Shown: in pieces, positions 62,852 to 64,000 of the stretch | Numbering within the stretch: position 1 is the stretch's first letter | How the letters are laid out: every line of letters begins with the position of its first letter | NCBI RefSeq assembly: GCF_001665835.1 | Contig: NZ_LZSX01000027.1 | Span: forward strand, 1 to 64,000 | Direction of reading: 5' to 3' | Origin: Mycobacterium colombiense | Lineage (GTDB): Bacteria; Actinomycetota; Actinomycetes; Mycobacteriales; Mycobacteriaceae | DNA: 64,000 nucleotides | Translations under genes and position numbers: made by a program | Notes under the pieces: model-generated | Told to the model about the DNA's origin: nothing | Databases searched by the model: none | What the model saw: the letters and a program-made list of their open reading frames with translations, nothing else

Positions 62852-63616
62852 ATGGCAATGGCGCTGCACGAAATGATCGCCGACAGCCTGCGGGAGCAAA
62901 TCCGGGCGGGAGATCTGCCCGTGGGTTCCGAGCTTCCGTCGGAATCCCAGCTCTGTGACCGGTGGAAGGCGTCACGCGGACCCGTGCGCCAGGCGCTGGC
63001 CGCACTGCGCGCCGAAGGGGTGATCGCCGGCGGTCGCGGGAAACGGCCGGTCGTACGCACGACTTCGATCGGCCAGCCGTTCGACACCCTGCTGTCCTAC
63101 TCCGCCTGGGCCCATTCAATCGGGCGCACGCCCGGACAGCGCACGCTCGAATTGGCCTTGCGGCGAGCGGATCAACACGCGGCGTCGGTACTCCAGATCG
63201 ACGAGGGAGCGCCGGTCGTGCAGATGTTGCGATTGCGCTACCTCGACGGCGAGCCCGCGATGCTGGAACGCGCGACCTTCGTCGAGAACGTCGGTCGCCG
63301 GTTGTTCGACTTCGATTGCGACTCAGGGTCGTTATGGGCCTATCTGTTGTCGCAAGGGGTGCGGTTCTCGACCGCTTCACACGTCATCGACGCGATCGCG
63401 GCCGATCCCCTCGATTCTGCGCATCTCTCTGTGGCGCAAGGTGATCCGCTGCTAAGGCAGCAGCGGATCACCCGAGGAGCCGGCGGCGAGATCATCGAAT
63501 ACCACGACGACCGCTATCTGCCGGCCATGGTCAGCTTCACACTCGAGAACACCCTGGACGCGCGCTGCGCCCTCACCCGAAATGCCAAGCCCGGATCGGA
63601 GGCCGACGCCCGATGA
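62852..63616 (+). CDS. GntR-family regulator with UTRA domain
   Basis: A 254-residue HutC-type GntR regulator. wHTH: GSELPSESQLCDRWKASRGPVRQALAALRAEGVIAGG. UTRA ligand domain from about residue 75, with VVQMLRLRYLDGEPAMLERATFVENVGRRLFDFD and IIEYHDDRYLPAMVSFTLE. A TATAGT -10 (62839-62844) ends 7 bp before the ATG, suggesting a leaderless message. Many HutC-type regulators respond to phosphonates or sugar phosphates. Its stop overlaps the hydrolase ATG. Confidence 0.87.
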   Translation: MAMALHEMIADSLREQIRAGDLPVGSELPSESQLCDRWKASRGPVRQALAALRAEGVIAGGRGKRPVVRTTSIGQPFDTLLSYSAWAHSIGRTPGQRTLELALRRADQHAASVLQIDEGAPVVQMLRLRYLDGEPAMLERATFVENVGRRLFDFDCDSGSLWAYLLSQGVRFSTASHVIDAIAADPLDSAHLSVAQGDPLLRQQRITRGAGGEIIEYHDDRYLPAMVSFTLENTLDARCALTRNAKPGSEADAR

Positions 63617-64000
63617 TCGCCCGGCTCGAACTGGCCGTACTGGACATGGCCGGCACCACCGTCGACGAGGGTCAGCAGGTCTACCGGGTTCTGGCCGAAA
63701 CGGCGATCGCCTATGGCGCAGCACCGTCACCGGCCGACATCGCCCGCTGGCACGGGGCGGCCAAACACGAGGCGCTGCGTGCGCTGCTCACCGCACCCGG
63801 TGGTGAGCCCCCGAGTGCGGACCTGCTGGACACCGTGGTGGCCGATTTCCGTTCCCGGCTGACGGCCGCCTACGCCATCTCTCCACCGCGCCCGCTGCCC
63901 GGAGTTACCGACGCGATGGCCGCACTGCGTTCCGCCGGCATCCGGGTCGCGCTCACCACCGGGTTCGATCGCGACATTGTCGATTCACTGATCTCCGCTT
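63613..64000 (+). CDS. Phosphonatase-like HAD hydrolase (partial at window end)
   Basis: The first 129 residues of a HAD-superfamily hydrolase. Motif I is LAVLDMAGTTVDEG (nucleophile D11), and motif II begins at GIRVALTTGFDRDI. The substitution of Met after Asp and the GTTVDEG loop match the phosphonatase (phosphonoacetaldehyde hydrolase)-like branch (TIGR03351 type). It starts inside the gntR stop codon (ATGA) and is therefore co-translated. The remaining residues lie beyond the window. Confidence 0.8.
   Translation, partial: MIARLELAVLDMAGTTVDEGQQVYRVLAETAIAYGAAPSPADIARWHGAAKHEALRALLTAPGGEPPSADLLDTVVADFRSRLTAAYAISPPRPLPGVTDAMAALRSAGIRVALTTGFDRDIVDSLISA

Overview
The window is high-GC actinobacterial DNA, almost certainly from a Mycobacterium and most likely a non-tuberculous species. 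The evidence is lineage-typical families: a complete yrbE-mce operon with Mas proteins, an mmpS-mmpL pair, a PPE-PPW C-terminal domain, a cyclopropane mycolic acid synthase, a WS/DGAT acyltransferase, an MPT64-like secreted protein, a CYP142-like P450 and several F420-dependent enzymes. I found no tRNA, rRNA, CRISPR array or recognisable transposase.

Region by region. (1) 1-10.7 kb: a co-directional catabolic cluster (aldehyde dehydrogenase, F420-type reductase, P450, carboxymuconolactone decarboxylase-like protein, MmgE/PrpD, SDR, two alpha/beta hydrolases and an internally shortened CoA-transferase). The substrate is unknown. (2) 10.7-16.6 kb: an accessory island with a decayed gene, a zinc-finger protein, an AT-rich repeat-bearing spacer, and a two-gene Gabija-like anti-phage module (OLD/TOPRIM nuclease plus UvrD-like helicase). 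It also holds a tiny secreted Cys-containing peptide and a membrane gene frameshifted in a homopolymer. (3) 16.7-23.8 kb: GtrA-like and SDR genes, a His/Met-rich DUF5134 membrane protein behind a CsoR/RicR-like copper operator, a bicovalent-FAD oxidase, a Crp paralogue, and small zinc proteins. (4) 24-32 kb: mmpS-mmpL-tetR, a LysR/EamA divergent pair, an MPT64-like protein, a SnoaL-like protein and a GNAT enzyme. (5) 32-45.5 kb: an mce locus (yrbEA, yrbEB, mceA-F, mas, secreted protein) with a divergent mas/secreted pair, a long inverted-repeat operator in the divergent gap, and a tandem-TetR regulator of Mce3R architecture downstream. (6) 45.8-57 kb: small membrane proteins, an orphan PPW domain, two methyltransferases (one behind a near-consensus promoter overlapping tandem operators), a SulP transporter, an LLM F420 enzyme, a D-2-hydroxyacid dehydrogenase, a SigF-type anti-sigma gene, a CYP142-like P450 and WS/DGAT. 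(7) 57-64 kb: phoU, an MFS symporter, hemerythrin, cyclopropane synthase, then a PHS-type MFS transporter divergent from gntR and a phosphonatase-like hydrolase that runs off the window.

The genes work as separate modules: degradation and CoA activation of an unknown compound, defence, copper response, lipid export and import (MmpSL, Mce), lipid storage and modification (WS/DGAT, CMAS), and phosphorus handling (PhoU, PHS transporter, phosphonatase-like hydrolase). The best candidates for something new are the island with its divergent Gabija-like pair, the copper-operator/DUF5134 unit, and the tandem operator over a leaderless methyltransferase promoter.
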